In this document: positions 45,077 to 52,186 of the stretch, in pieces
Layout: the number at the start of each line of letters is the position of its first letter
Numbering within the stretch: the first letter of the stretch is position 1
Source of the DNA: Antarcticirhabdus aurantiaca
Lineage (GTDB): Bacteria > Pseudomonadota > Alphaproteobacteria > Rhizobiales > Rhizobiaceae
NCBI RefSeq assembly: GCF_009765365.1
Contig: NZ_VTOM01000034.1
Span: 1-52,186 of the forward strand
Direction: 5' to 3'
DNA: 52,186 nt
Translations under genes and position numbers: made by a program
Notes under the pieces: generated by a model
Databases searched by the model: none
The model's input: the letters and a program-made list of their open reading frames with translations, nothing else
Told to the model about the DNA's origin: nothing

Positions 45077-45093
45077 CGGGATATTGAATCCCG
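45077..45093. promoter_or_regulatory. Inverted repeat, candidate XRE operator
   Basis: CGGGAT and ATCCCG are exact complements with a five-base spacer, about 83 bases upstream of the XRE start and 125 before the first gene of the divergent operon. The region is locally AT-richer. A palindrome of this size fits a dimeric XRE regulator; the assignment is by position only. Confidence 0.4.
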
Positions 45094-45217
45094 TTTAATA
45101 CCCGATGGCATCCGCCGACGCCTCGTTACCCCGGGGCGGGCGGGGCAAGGTGATTCGCGCGCGGGCCAGGACCCGGGTGACTGGGCGGCACGGGGCGTGC
45201 CGGGAGGGTGCAGTTCC

Positions 45218-45862
45218 ATGGCGCAAGACATGATCACGTCCCCCACGCACGGGGAAAACGACGGTGGGGGGGCAGGTGGCTCGCGCGAGCGGGTGCTGTC
45301 CGGCTACAGCCTTCCGACGACGGACCAGTTGCTGCACGGCTTCCCCTTCCTGTGCGACGACCTCGGTCGCGACATCCGGATGTTCGCCGCCACGCTCCTG
45401 CGGGAGGTGGAGGACAGGGATCCGGCGAACAGACTGAGCGACCTTCGGGCCGCCTGCAAGGCAATGATCACCGACGAGCCGCTTCCGGCAGTGCGGGCGG
45501 CGGTGGATGCCCTCAAGGCCGCAGATCTCTCGAGTTGGTCCATGGACGCGCGATCGGGCGTGTTCAGGTGCTGGATCTACGCGATGCACCTGGGCGACAG
45601 CGACCCGTTGATCCCGCTGGCGCTCGTGTCCGTCGCGAGAGCATACAGCCAGGACCACGGGTCTCAGGAAGATGGCGGCGAGATCCTTTGGCAGGCCCTG
45701 GCTTGGCTCGCCCTCTACGCGGGGGACATACCCGAGCTGTTTCCTGAGCCGGCGGCGTTCGCCAGCATCGAGCCGCCCACCGAGCGGCTTCGAACCGTCG
45801 CGGCGACCTTCCGCGATCGGGCGAGCGCCAGCCTCCGCCGGGCCGGCGTACGGGCGACGTGA
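45218..45862 (+). CDS. Hypothetical protein upstream of the AAA+ ATPase
   Basis: A 214-residue, mainly helical cytosolic protein ('DQLLHGFPFLCDDLGRDIRM', 'LSDLRAACKAMI', 'ILWQALAWLALYAGDIPELF'). GGGAGGG lies nine bases upstream of the ATG at 45218. I do not recognise a domain. It precedes the Lon-like ATPase by 87 bases and the two are probably cotranscribed, so it may be a substrate adaptor or regulator for it. Confidence 0.7.
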   Translation: MAQDMITSPTHGENDGGGAGGSRERVLSGYSLPTTDQLLHGFPFLCDDLGRDIRMFAATLLREVEDRDPANRLSDLRAACKAMITDEPLPAVRAAVDALKAADLSSWSMDARSGVFRCWIYAMHLGDSDPLIPLALVSVARAYSQDHGSQEDGGEILWQALAWLALYAGDIPELFPEPAAFASIEPPTERLRTVAATFRDRASASLRRAGVRAT

Positions 45863-45949
45863 CCCGACAGCGTCGGTTCAGGATGTCATGCCCGGCAACC
45901 GGCGCCGCGAACGCTCGCCCATCACGAGGATCACCTGCGGAGTCGGTCG

Positions 45950-47497
45950 GTGAACGAGAACGCTGCGGAAGCGCTGGCTAGGGACGAAAGCGCCCGCCTT
46001 CGCAAACGGCACTTCATCCATGATCTGGCATCTCGCGGTCGCACGGGCCTGGAGAGGCACTTGAATGAAGCGCGCGAGAACCTCGGGGACGAGCGCATCC
46101 GAATGCTCGTCGACAGCGTCCTCGGCGCCATGGAGGCCGGCCAGGATCACTTGGTCGACATGCCGCTCGCGGAACTCCTCGCCAGTCCCGACGAGCCACT
46201 CAAGTGGGCGCTGCTGTTCCACCTCGCGGGCGCCGGGTACCGCCCGGCTCAGCTCGAGGTCAGCGCACGATGCGCCGCCGAGGTCGTCCTCATGGTCGCG
46301 CTTCACGATTCCTTCCGCGGGCGCACGCTCGACGACGAAGGCCGCCGCCTCGTCGCGCGGGCACTCACCGATGCCGAAACCATGGTGGGACACGCGGTCG
46401 GCTGGGGCACCCTCGCGCACGGGTTGGCGAGCGAGGGCCGCAGCGGGACGGTCAGGTCGGCCACGGACCCGAAGGCCATCGGCATTGATGCCACGGCGGC
46501 CCTCTGGGCGGGCGTGAGCACAAGCGCCCGCGAGCTCGGCTACGGCGAGGGCTACGAGGAGGGAAGCAGCCTCGCCGTGGCCGTCGCCAAGCGAAACCTT
46601 AAAGAGTCGCGAACGCCCGAAGAGCCCGACCTTCGACAGAATTCGTCCGGCCGCGTCGTCGTGCCGAGCGCGACGCTCAGCCGCGACGACCGGAAGCAGT
46701 GGGACATCGAGCAAGTCATCGGCAAGGCGCTGCCGCTCGTCCATGCAAGCGGCCTCGCCGACTCGCGCCGGGACCTTCACGCCGGCCACCTGCATGCAGC
46801 ATCCGCGATCGATCGGATCCTTGCCGACCTCGCCGAGGATCGGCCCGTCTCAATCCGGCCGACCCTCCTGGTCGGACCGCCGGGAGCGGGTAAGAGCCGT
46901 CTGTGCCGCGACCTCCTCGACGCGCTCGGCATGCCCTTCGCTGCCATCGACGCGGGAACGACGTCGGACCATGGCCTGACGGGATCGCCGCGGCGCTGGT
47001 CGAGCGCATATCCTTCGGTGCCGCTCCGCCTGTTCACCCAGCACAAGCTCGCCAATCCCGGCGTCATCGTCGACGAGCTCGAGAAGGCGGGACGGTCCTC
47101 GGCCGGATCGGTGCACGACCCGCTCCTATCCCTGCTCGAGCCGCTGTCGGCGACCAAGTGGCGTGACCTCTTTCTCGACGCCGAGATCGACGCCTCGCGT
47201 ATCATCTGGCTCTTCACCGCCAACTCGACGCAGGGGCTTCCCGGCCCACTCCGGAGCAGGCTGCGCGTTCTGAAGGTGCCCCTGCCCTCGGCCGAGCACG
47301 TTCCCGCACTTTCCGACCGCATCCGGCGCGACCTCCTAGCCGAACTCGATCTCGAACCCGGCATGGAACCACCCTTCGACGGAGAGGAGCTTGGGGCGCT
47401 CACCAATGCATTCGGTGCGCAGGGAAGCCTTCGCGACCTGAGGCGCTACGTCGAGGAACTTATCAAGCTCCGTTGGTTCGAAGGCCGCCAGCACTGA
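45950..47497 (+). CDS. Lon-like AAA+ ATPase without protease domain
   Basis: A 515-residue AAA+ ATPase. The first 290 residues are a helical domain with no known motif. The ATPase core has Walker A 'LLVGPPGAGKSRLCRDLL' (about 306-323), Walker B-like 'GVIVDELEKAG' (about 371-381), the sensor-1 'IIWLFTANSTQGLPGPLRSR' and an Arg-finger-like segment, most like the Lon ATPase module. There is no C-terminal S16 Ser-Lys protease domain. The start is GTG at 45950 with GGAG upstream. The next gene follows after 10 bases. Unfoldase or remodelling activity is expected; its biological target is not known. Confidence 0.88.
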   Translation: MNENAAEALARDESARLRKRHFIHDLASRGRTGLERHLNEARENLGDERIRMLVDSVLGAMEAGQDHLVDMPLAELLASPDEPLKWALLFHLAGAGYRPAQLEVSARCAAEVVLMVALHDSFRGRTLDDEGRRLVARALTDAETMVGHAVGWGTLAHGLASEGRSGTVRSATDPKAIGIDATAALWAGVSTSARELGYGEGYEEGSSLAVAVAKRNLKESRTPEEPDLRQNSSGRVVVPSATLSRDDRKQWDIEQVIGKALPLVHASGLADSRRDLHAGHLHAASAIDRILADLAEDRPVSIRPTLLVGPPGAGKSRLCRDLLDALGMPFAAIDAGTTSDHGLTGSPRRWSSAYPSVPLRLFTQHKLANPGVIVDELEKAGRSSAGSVHDPLLSLLEPLSATKWRDLFLDAEIDASRIIWLFTANSTQGLPGPLRSRLRVLKVPLPSAEHVPALSDRIRRDLLAELDLEPGMEPPFDGEELGALTNAFGAQGSLRDLRRYVEELIKLRWFEGRQH

Positions 47498-47507
47498 GGA
47501 GCGGACG

Positions 47508-47861
47508 ATGGACGACGGCATAGGCTGGCGGACGCGCCTGAACCGAGAGTTCGAGAGTCAGTTCCCGCAAGGGACCTTCCACTTCGCGGTCGGCAACGGC
47601 TGGTCCGAGCTGCTCGGCGAGGTCTTCAGGCGGGTGGACGCTGTGGAGGATGAGGAAGAACGTGTGTTTTTCGCCTGGGCCGACATCAAAGAGAAATGGG
47701 GCCTGCTCAGGTTGACGCACAACGGCAGCGATAGGGTCGACGACATCTGCGACTGGGCCGAGGCTGCATCGGAGAGAATATGCGACGGCTGTGGTCTGAG
47801 TGGGCGCCTTCGCAAGGATGGTCTCTGGCGAGTGCGGTGCGACGCTTGCGCGGGATCTTGA
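47508..47861 (+). CDS. Small protein with IKEKxGxLR motif and Cys pairs
   Basis: A 117-residue protein with 'ADIKEKWGLLRLTHNG' and a C-terminal 'ERICDGCGLSGRLRKDGLW' followed by 'RCDACAG', two Cys pairs that can bind zinc. The same core recurs in unnamed small proteins of bacteria and phages, with no assigned function that I know. GAGGAGCGG precedes the ATG; the gene is tightly coupled to the AAA+ ATPase. Confidence 0.75.
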   Translation: MDDGIGWRTRLNREFESQFPQGTFHFAVGNGWSELLGEVFRRVDAVEDEEERVFFAWADIKEKWGLLRLTHNGSDRVDDICDWAEAASERICDGCGLSGRLRKDGLWRVRCDACAGS

Positions 47862-47962
47862 AGGATCGATGCCAAGTACCGGGCGATTGCAAGCGGGGCG
47901 CCGCCGCGCATACCCCCTGCCACCCCCGTCCAGAGCGAGAATATGGGGGAGCAAGGATGCCG

Positions 47963-49222
47963 TCAGACTCTTCCGAAGACGCTGTGCTCTTCCGCCATGG
48001 CCTCAAGCTCTTCTCGCGTGTCCATATCAATCCTTGGCATCTGCTCGCCGGACAATCGCGCCTCACCTCTCAACATGCGATTGAACAATTCTATAGAAGC
48101 AATATCGCCGTACAAATCCACAGCCTGATTGTGCAAACTTAGGTGCTCCTGTGGTGTTTTCGCTTGAGCATAACGAATCGTCATCATCGCCGCGTAGAAG
48201 TTGTTCTCCATGTCACTCAAACGGAAAGAGATCATCTCACGGGTCGCTCTAGGAAGATCCTCGACACCGTAGATCTGGATCACGAGTTGGAGGGCATCAT
48301 GCAAGCGATCTTCCCTCACCAAGCTAACAAAGGACGACTCAAACGATCCCTCAATGAGGCGATGAGCCTCATCATAACTGGGAGCAACCATGTCAATTTC
48401 GGAAAGAAACGCTTTGTACTTGGTCGGACGATAGCTTTCTCGCAGAAAAAATAGCAGTCCTTTGGGAAAGAAACGTTTGTGTGAAACAGATATTTCCTTC
48501 TTCGAAACTGTCCTCCCAATGCCGGACAAAACACGCTGTAGGTACTGAGCGAAGACGACGTGCTCGACCTCACCGCGGCTTAAGTATCCCTGATAACCGT
48601 TTCCCAGAACCTCAAGGCAGAGTTCATAGCTCCCTTTGAGATGCCAATGCTTGAGCCACCGCATCGCAACGGCGCGTGCAGTCTCAGCTCGCCCTGCATC
48701 AAGTGTCCGGGAATTCGGGGTTCTCCCAGAGCCGAACTTGAACAGATTGAGCCAATGCTTTGTATTGGCAGGATCAAGATCGAGGAGGTGCACGAGTTCG
48801 TCGGCTCGGCCTAGCGACTCCTCGATGACCGCGTCCTCGCCGCCATCGCCCGAAGCCGAACGGACCTGTCGCACCGACCATAGGACATCCAGGCCCTGAT
48901 CGGGTGGTGGGTACCTTCGCTGTAAGTCCGCCAGGTCGATGTCACCCCACACAGCTTGGGAGTGTCCGTCTATCCAGAACGGCACAATAACAGGATCCCC
49001 TACACGACAGCGCGCCCGCTGAAACTCCAAGGCGCAGAAATAATCCACGTCGTATCGATCGACGTCCCCAAACAAACAGAAGCGGGTTATATTCAGATCG
49101 TCATCAGTCTCTGGAACAAACACCTCGTTGCTTCCACTGTTTTTATACAACGGGATGCCAAGAATATTTTCAGAACGGCTCAGGCGAAGCGAGCCACAAA
49201 ATACCCACTCAATCATCAGCAT
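47963..49222 (-). CDS. Hypothetical 419-aa protein, lower-GC two-gene unit
   Basis: A 419-residue protein of unknown family. The N-terminal third is beta-rich with acidic patches ('NEVFVPETDDDLNITRF', 'VIVPFWIDGHSQAVWGD'). The C-terminal two-thirds is helical ('AETARAVAMRWLKHWHL', 'DRLHDALQLVIQIYGVEDL', 'NNFYAAMMTIRYAQAK'), possibly a repeat scaffold. No membrane span is seen. It overlaps the end of the upstream 262-aa gene by 14 bases (8 if the Met at 49216 is used), so the two are translationally coupled. Much of it is visibly lower in GC than the surrounding genes, suggesting horizontal acquisition. I do not assign a function. Confidence 0.82.
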   Translation of the reverse strand: MLMIEWVFCGSLRLSRSENILGIPLYKNSGSNEVFVPETDDDLNITRFCLFGDVDRYDVDYFCALEFQRARCRVGDPVIVPFWIDGHSQAVWGDIDLADLQRRYPPPDQGLDVLWSVRQVRSASGDGGEDAVIEESLGRADELVHLLDLDPANTKHWLNLFKFGSGRTPNSRTLDAGRAETARAVAMRWLKHWHLKGSYELCLEVLGNGYQGYLSRGEVEHVVFAQYLQRVLSGIGRTVSKKEISVSHKRFFPKGLLFFLRESYRPTKYKAFLSEIDMVAPSYDEAHRLIEGSFESSFVSLVREDRLHDALQLVIQIYGVEDLPRATREMISFRLSDMENNFYAAMMTIRYAQAKTPQEHLSLHNQAVDLYGDIASIELFNRMLRGEARLSGEQMPRIDMDTREELEAMAEEHSVFGRV

Positions 49223-49997
49223 ACTTCTTGATTATCTTGTTGGTGATGTCGTAAATCTGAGCGTAATACGCATCAACCCGCAGAGGATAAGTGTCATAGT
49301 ACCTCACCTCGCAGCTCATATCACGCATTGCTGCATCTAACTCTAAGGACTGTCTGTATTGCTCAGGAAGAATGATCGCGAGCAAATCACCCTGTCGGAA
49401 TTCGATATCTTCAGAGTATTGCAACTCGATAGACTTAGCGCGGTCATCAAAAGCGCCTGTCAAGCGGCCCTGATGGAGAGAAATTGCAGCCTCCACCTCC
49501 ATGTGCTCGACCCCAATGATGTGCTCTTCTCTAATTCTGTCAGTCGAATATGCCTTACCCTTGTAAAACGCCTCGTTGGAGCCATAAAAAACTGCTATGA
49601 AGCGACTGATAAGGCTGTTGTCGCCTGACATGTTGAAGTTCTCGATGGGGAACGCCGTGATTGACCTAGGAAGCAAGCTTCGCCGGAAAGCACCGCTATC
49701 GAATGGAAATACTCGCTTCGGCTGAGGTACTGTTGGAAATTTCGTCACAAAGGCTATCGGCAACTCCCAATAGAGCGGATCATCACTCGGGCGAACCTTG
49801 TAGGCAGGTCGCCCCAAGAACATGTAGCAAAGCTTCTCCCCTTCGAAGACATCACAATCCGTCGCAACCAATCTTCTCGCATTGATGATGTCGAAAAGGT
49901 TGTGCCCCTGGGTCGTATGCACGAGCGGCAAGAGATCCGGCGCTCCCGCGTTGGAATGTTGCAGGAATTCCGGCAGAGTCACACGCCGCAGCGCCAT
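49209..49997 (-). CDS. Hypothetical protein, ART-like pattern (weak)
   Basis: A 262-residue protein. Its start 'MALRRVTLPEFLQHSN' has GAGGGG nine bases upstream. The stretch 'LVHTTQGHNLFDIINARRL' followed by 'KLCYMFLGRPAYKV' and a later 'VEHMEVEAAISL' is reminiscent of H-Y-E-type ADP-ribosyltransferase-like proteins (DarT-like 'HxT..NL..I...L'). That is a pattern resemblance only, with no confirmed catalytic triad. The GC content is low by eye. It is the first gene of a two-gene unit with the 419-aa protein, as seen in toxin or anti-phage pairs, but no antitoxin-like partner is evident. Next to it is a truncated LysR gene. Confidence 0.8.
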   Translation of the reverse strand: MALRRVTLPEFLQHSNAGAPDLLPLVHTTQGHNLFDIINARRLVATDCDVFEGEKLCYMFLGRPAYKVRPSDDPLYWELPIAFVTKFPTVPQPKRVFPFDSGAFRRSLLPRSITAFPIENFNMSGDNSLISRFIAVFYGSNEAFYKGKAYSTDRIREEHIIGVEHMEVEAAISLHQGRLTGAFDDRAKSIELQYSEDIEFRQGDLLAIILPEQYRQSLELDAAMRDMSCEVRYYDTYPLRVDAYYAQIYDITNKIIKKYADD

Positions 49998-50312
49998 CTT
50001 GAGAGCCCCTCGACTTGGGTCTTGATTAGATCGGAATCGACCCACTCGGCGAGCGAGCATGCCGCCCTGGGGCTGGCTCCGGCAAGTGCGTCCCTTCCAT
50101 GGTCAGTGGCAGCCCACCCGTGCAGCCTGTGTGTCAGCATCAGATTGCAATGCCATACGGGTGCCTGACCGTGCCGGACCGGCTGTTGTCGCCCATGTTG
50201 GTGGGCGCCGCTGATCGGCATCCAGCGTTCTCGACTCGGTCACAGTCCACCCGCTACACCGGAGAACGAGCGGGAGATCGTCGAGGATGCCGCTGCCACC
50301 GAAGGCACTGAG
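49998..50312. other. Intergenic region at the island edge
   Basis: About 315 bases between the lower-GC two-gene unit and the LysR fragment. No gene, repeat or attachment site was recognised. LysR genes usually face a divergent target gene, and here the island takes its place, so an original target may have been lost. Confidence 0.4.
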
Positions 50313-51299
50313 ATGGATCGCTGGACAGAGTTGCAGGCGTTCGTCAGGATCGCGGAAGCGCGGAGCATGACATGCGCCGCGGCCGAGCTGAACCTGTCGG
50401 TGTCCGGCATCAGCCGCCACCTCATGAGCCTAGAGACCCAGCTCGGCGCCCGCCTCGTGCAGCGCTCGACCCGCCAGCTCAGCCTCACCAGCGAGGGCGA
50501 GACGCTGTTCGCCGAGGCCCTGGAGCTTCTCGCGAACTGGGAGGCGGCGGAGGCGAACGTGTCGGCGAAGGCCCACACGCCGACAGGGCGGTTGCGCGTC
50601 GGGGCGTCCCTGTCCTTCTCGCTGCTGCACCTCATGCCCGTCGTGGCGCAGTTCAGGCGGCTCTACCCGGCGATCTCGATCGAGATCGTCTCCTCCAATC
50701 GCTACTACGACATCATCGAGAACGGGCTCGACCTCGCGATCCGCACCAGGCGGGTCTCGAGATGGATCCGCCGTCCAGTGGTCTGGGTGGACATCGTCGT
50801 TCTGGCCACCCTGCTCGCGCCGACGTGGCTGGTGAACCTCGGTTTCCTGCGCATCCTGAGGCTCTGGACCCTTTCGCAGAAGGATCTCTTCTAGCACTTC
50901 CTGCGCCGGCGTGGTCGTCAGGAGTGGGAGGACGCCGGACGCGCGGTCGTCAACCTCGTGACATGTCTCTTCGTGCTCACCGGGTTCGTCTACATAGCGT
51001 TCGCGGGAGCCGGTTCGGGCATCGAGAACTGGGTCGACGCGCTCTACTTCACGGTCGCGGCCGTGACGACGACGGGCTTCGGTGACGTGACGTTGCCGGG
51101 CACGCCCGGGAAGCTGACGTCCATCGTGGCCATGATCGTCGGCATCTCGCTGTTCGTGCGCCTCGCGCAGGCCCTGTTCCGGCCCTACAAGGTATCCTTC
51201 CGGTGCCCGCGGTGCGCGCTGATGCGACACGAGCCCGACGCCGTCCACTGCAAGGCTTGCGGGCACCTCCTGGCGATCCCGGACGAAGGCCAGGAGTAG
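50313..51299 (+). pseudogene. LysR regulator / K+ channel chimera with amber stop
   Basis: The frame starts as a normal LysR regulator: 'MDRWTELQAFVRIAEARSM', HTH 'AAAELNLSVSGISRHLMSLE', then an effector domain ending abruptly at 'GLDLAIRTRRVS' (about 50757). From there it reads in frame into the second half of a K+ channel ('RPVVWVDIVVLATLLAP', 'LRILRLWTLSQKDLF', filter 'TTTGFGDVTLPG', Cys pairs 'FRCPRC' and 'VHCKAC'), closely related to the gene at 22639-23595. A TAG at 50892-50894 interrupts the channel part where the paralogue has Trp (TGG). The channel half lacks its first membrane helices. The LysR half lacks most of its effector domain. Both halves are therefore remnants, though a truncated LysR-channel protein of 193 residues could still be made. 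Confidence 0.85.
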
Positions 51300-52186
51300 C
51301 CTTCCCGCACGGTCCCGAGCGACACGAGCGCCGTCCCGGGACTGCGCCCGCGGGCGCGTGCGAGGTTCCGGCGCTCGAGGCTGCAAGGACGTCCGTCATG
51401 ACGGTCGCGCATTTCGGCCTGCCAAGAGGACGGCGGGCACCACCGCGAAGCCAACGCGCGCCGCGGGTGCCGTCGCGCACGGACCATCCCGGGGACTTGG
51501 AGGCGGCTCTCCGGCTCGCGAAGCAGCATCCCGACACGCGGCCCTGGCGCCGGCAAGGATTCGTGCCGCTACCGGCGCCCCGTCGTCGTCTCGCGGCGCC
51601 GTGCCGATCCCTGCTTCGACACGGCGAATCCCTGCACCACCTTCCGGCCGCCTGCCTCAACAAGTACTATTCCACAAAACCAGAGGATTCACGCCGCCAA
51701 TCCATTCTACTAAAGCAAGGATTCGCACCTGGTCGAGCGATATGGAGAACATGCGTGAATTATCTGCAAGCTCATCAGCCGTATAATGCTGTTGACAACT
51801 CGGTTCATGCTGTGAAATTATTTCTCAATGCGCCGAAGCGCATCGCATCTGGGGATTTCGATTCATGCTACCTCCAACGGCGCTGAAGGTGCACTTGACG
51901 GACGGACCCGCCGGGCCGGTGGAGCAAGCCGGCCCTGCCGCCCCGCGGTCACGTCCCCGCCGGACGGCGGTGAACCATGGCGATCTCGCTGGCAGGCCTG
52001 CCACGACGGTCATGTCGTCGGCGCCCGATGGGCAAGCTGCCCAGCCACGGCGCTCGACCGGGTCGTGTCCCTTGGCGTGGTGTAGCTCGCGAAGGGCCAC
52101 CACGGTTGCCGGCTTGGGCCGGGCAGATCAGACTGCGAGGGTTGGCAGGCTGACGAGGGGATCATCGCCGATCGGGGCGATGCTTT
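51300..52186. other. Gene-poor right end, partly AT-richer
   Basis: About 890 bases with several open frames but none with a family signature or ribosome site. Between about 51650 and 51850 the sequence becomes AT-richer and contains TTGACA (51792-51797) followed 18 bases later by AATTAT, a possible sigma-70 promoter without a gene after it. This may be the remains of a mobile element or of the far side of the acquired region. Confidence 0.4.

Noticed and set aside
50313-51299. A new functional LysR-channel fusion sensor
   Set aside because: The LysR effector domain and the first channel helices are missing and an in-frame TAG interrupts the channel part, so a remnant is the simpler explanation.
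51203-51886. 227-codon open frame after the K+ channel remnant
   Set aside because: It begins inside the channel coding sequence in another frame, is Arg/Pro-rich, and shows no domain or ribosome site.
1-52186. tRNA, rRNA, CRISPR array or intact transposase
   Set aside because: I scanned the intergenic regions for T-loop-like sequences, regular spaced repeats and transposase motifs and found none that I could support by eye.

Overview
The window is high-GC, gene-dense DNA whose families (several HWE-type histidine kinases, a GAF/PAS-rich c-di-GMP module, a glutaredoxin-MauE fusion beside DUF305, a DUF2934 protein) suggest an alphaproteobacterium, most likely of the Rhizobiales/Hyphomicrobiales (Methylobacterium- or Aureimonas-like). 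This is inference from gene content. I saw no rRNA, tRNA, CRISPR array, replication gene or intact insertion sequence, so chromosome versus large replicon cannot be decided.

Layout. (1) 180-6332, all minus strand: a GAF-PAS-GGDEF diguanylate cyclase, a GAF-degenerate GGDEF-EAL phosphodiesterase, and an HWE histidine kinase with a single-domain response regulator. (2) 6541-8234: panB-panC (pantothenate synthesis) with overlapping cistrons. (3) 8626-31510 and on to 33914: an unusually dense block for ion and osmotic homeostasis. It holds nhaA, a KtrB/KtrA K+ uptake pair, divergent kdpFABC-kdpDE preceded by an extra 27-aa membrane peptide, a PRC-barrel protein, a DapA-like protein without its catalytic residues, a Kv-like K+ channel with a C-terminal zinc ribbon, a Crp/Fnr regulator, a second PRC-barrel protein, a YetF-like membrane protein, a CPA1 Na+/H+ antiporter, a LysM protein, a BCCT choline/betaine transporter, a DUF2254 membrane protein and an MscS channel. 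(4) 34087-36350: DUF305, the glutaredoxin-MauE fusion and small stress-type proteins. (5) 36407-44404: an HWE kinase with its response regulator, then a large hybrid kinase with two kinase cores and two receivers. (6) 44674-52186: accessory DNA with an XRE regulator divergent from a three-gene set around a Lon-like AAA+ ATPase, then a lower-GC two-gene unit of unknown function, then a chimeric LysR/K+-channel pseudogene and a gene-poor right end.

How it fits together. A 22-bp element lies between ktrB and the kdp operon (12123-12144) and recurs, with one mismatch, upstream of the DapA-like gene (21011-21032). It carries two TATG half-sites one helical turn apart, as expected for an OmpR/KdpE-family regulator, so I infer that the DapA-like gene belongs to the local K+-limitation (KdpE) regulon. 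The other transporters, channels and envelope proteins nearby plausibly serve the same osmotic response. The most promising uncharacterised items are the catalytically dead DapA-like protein under the putative KdpE box, the AT-richer two-gene unit at 47963-49997 (one member has an ADP-ribosyltransferase-like pattern), and the LysR/K+-channel recombination scar.
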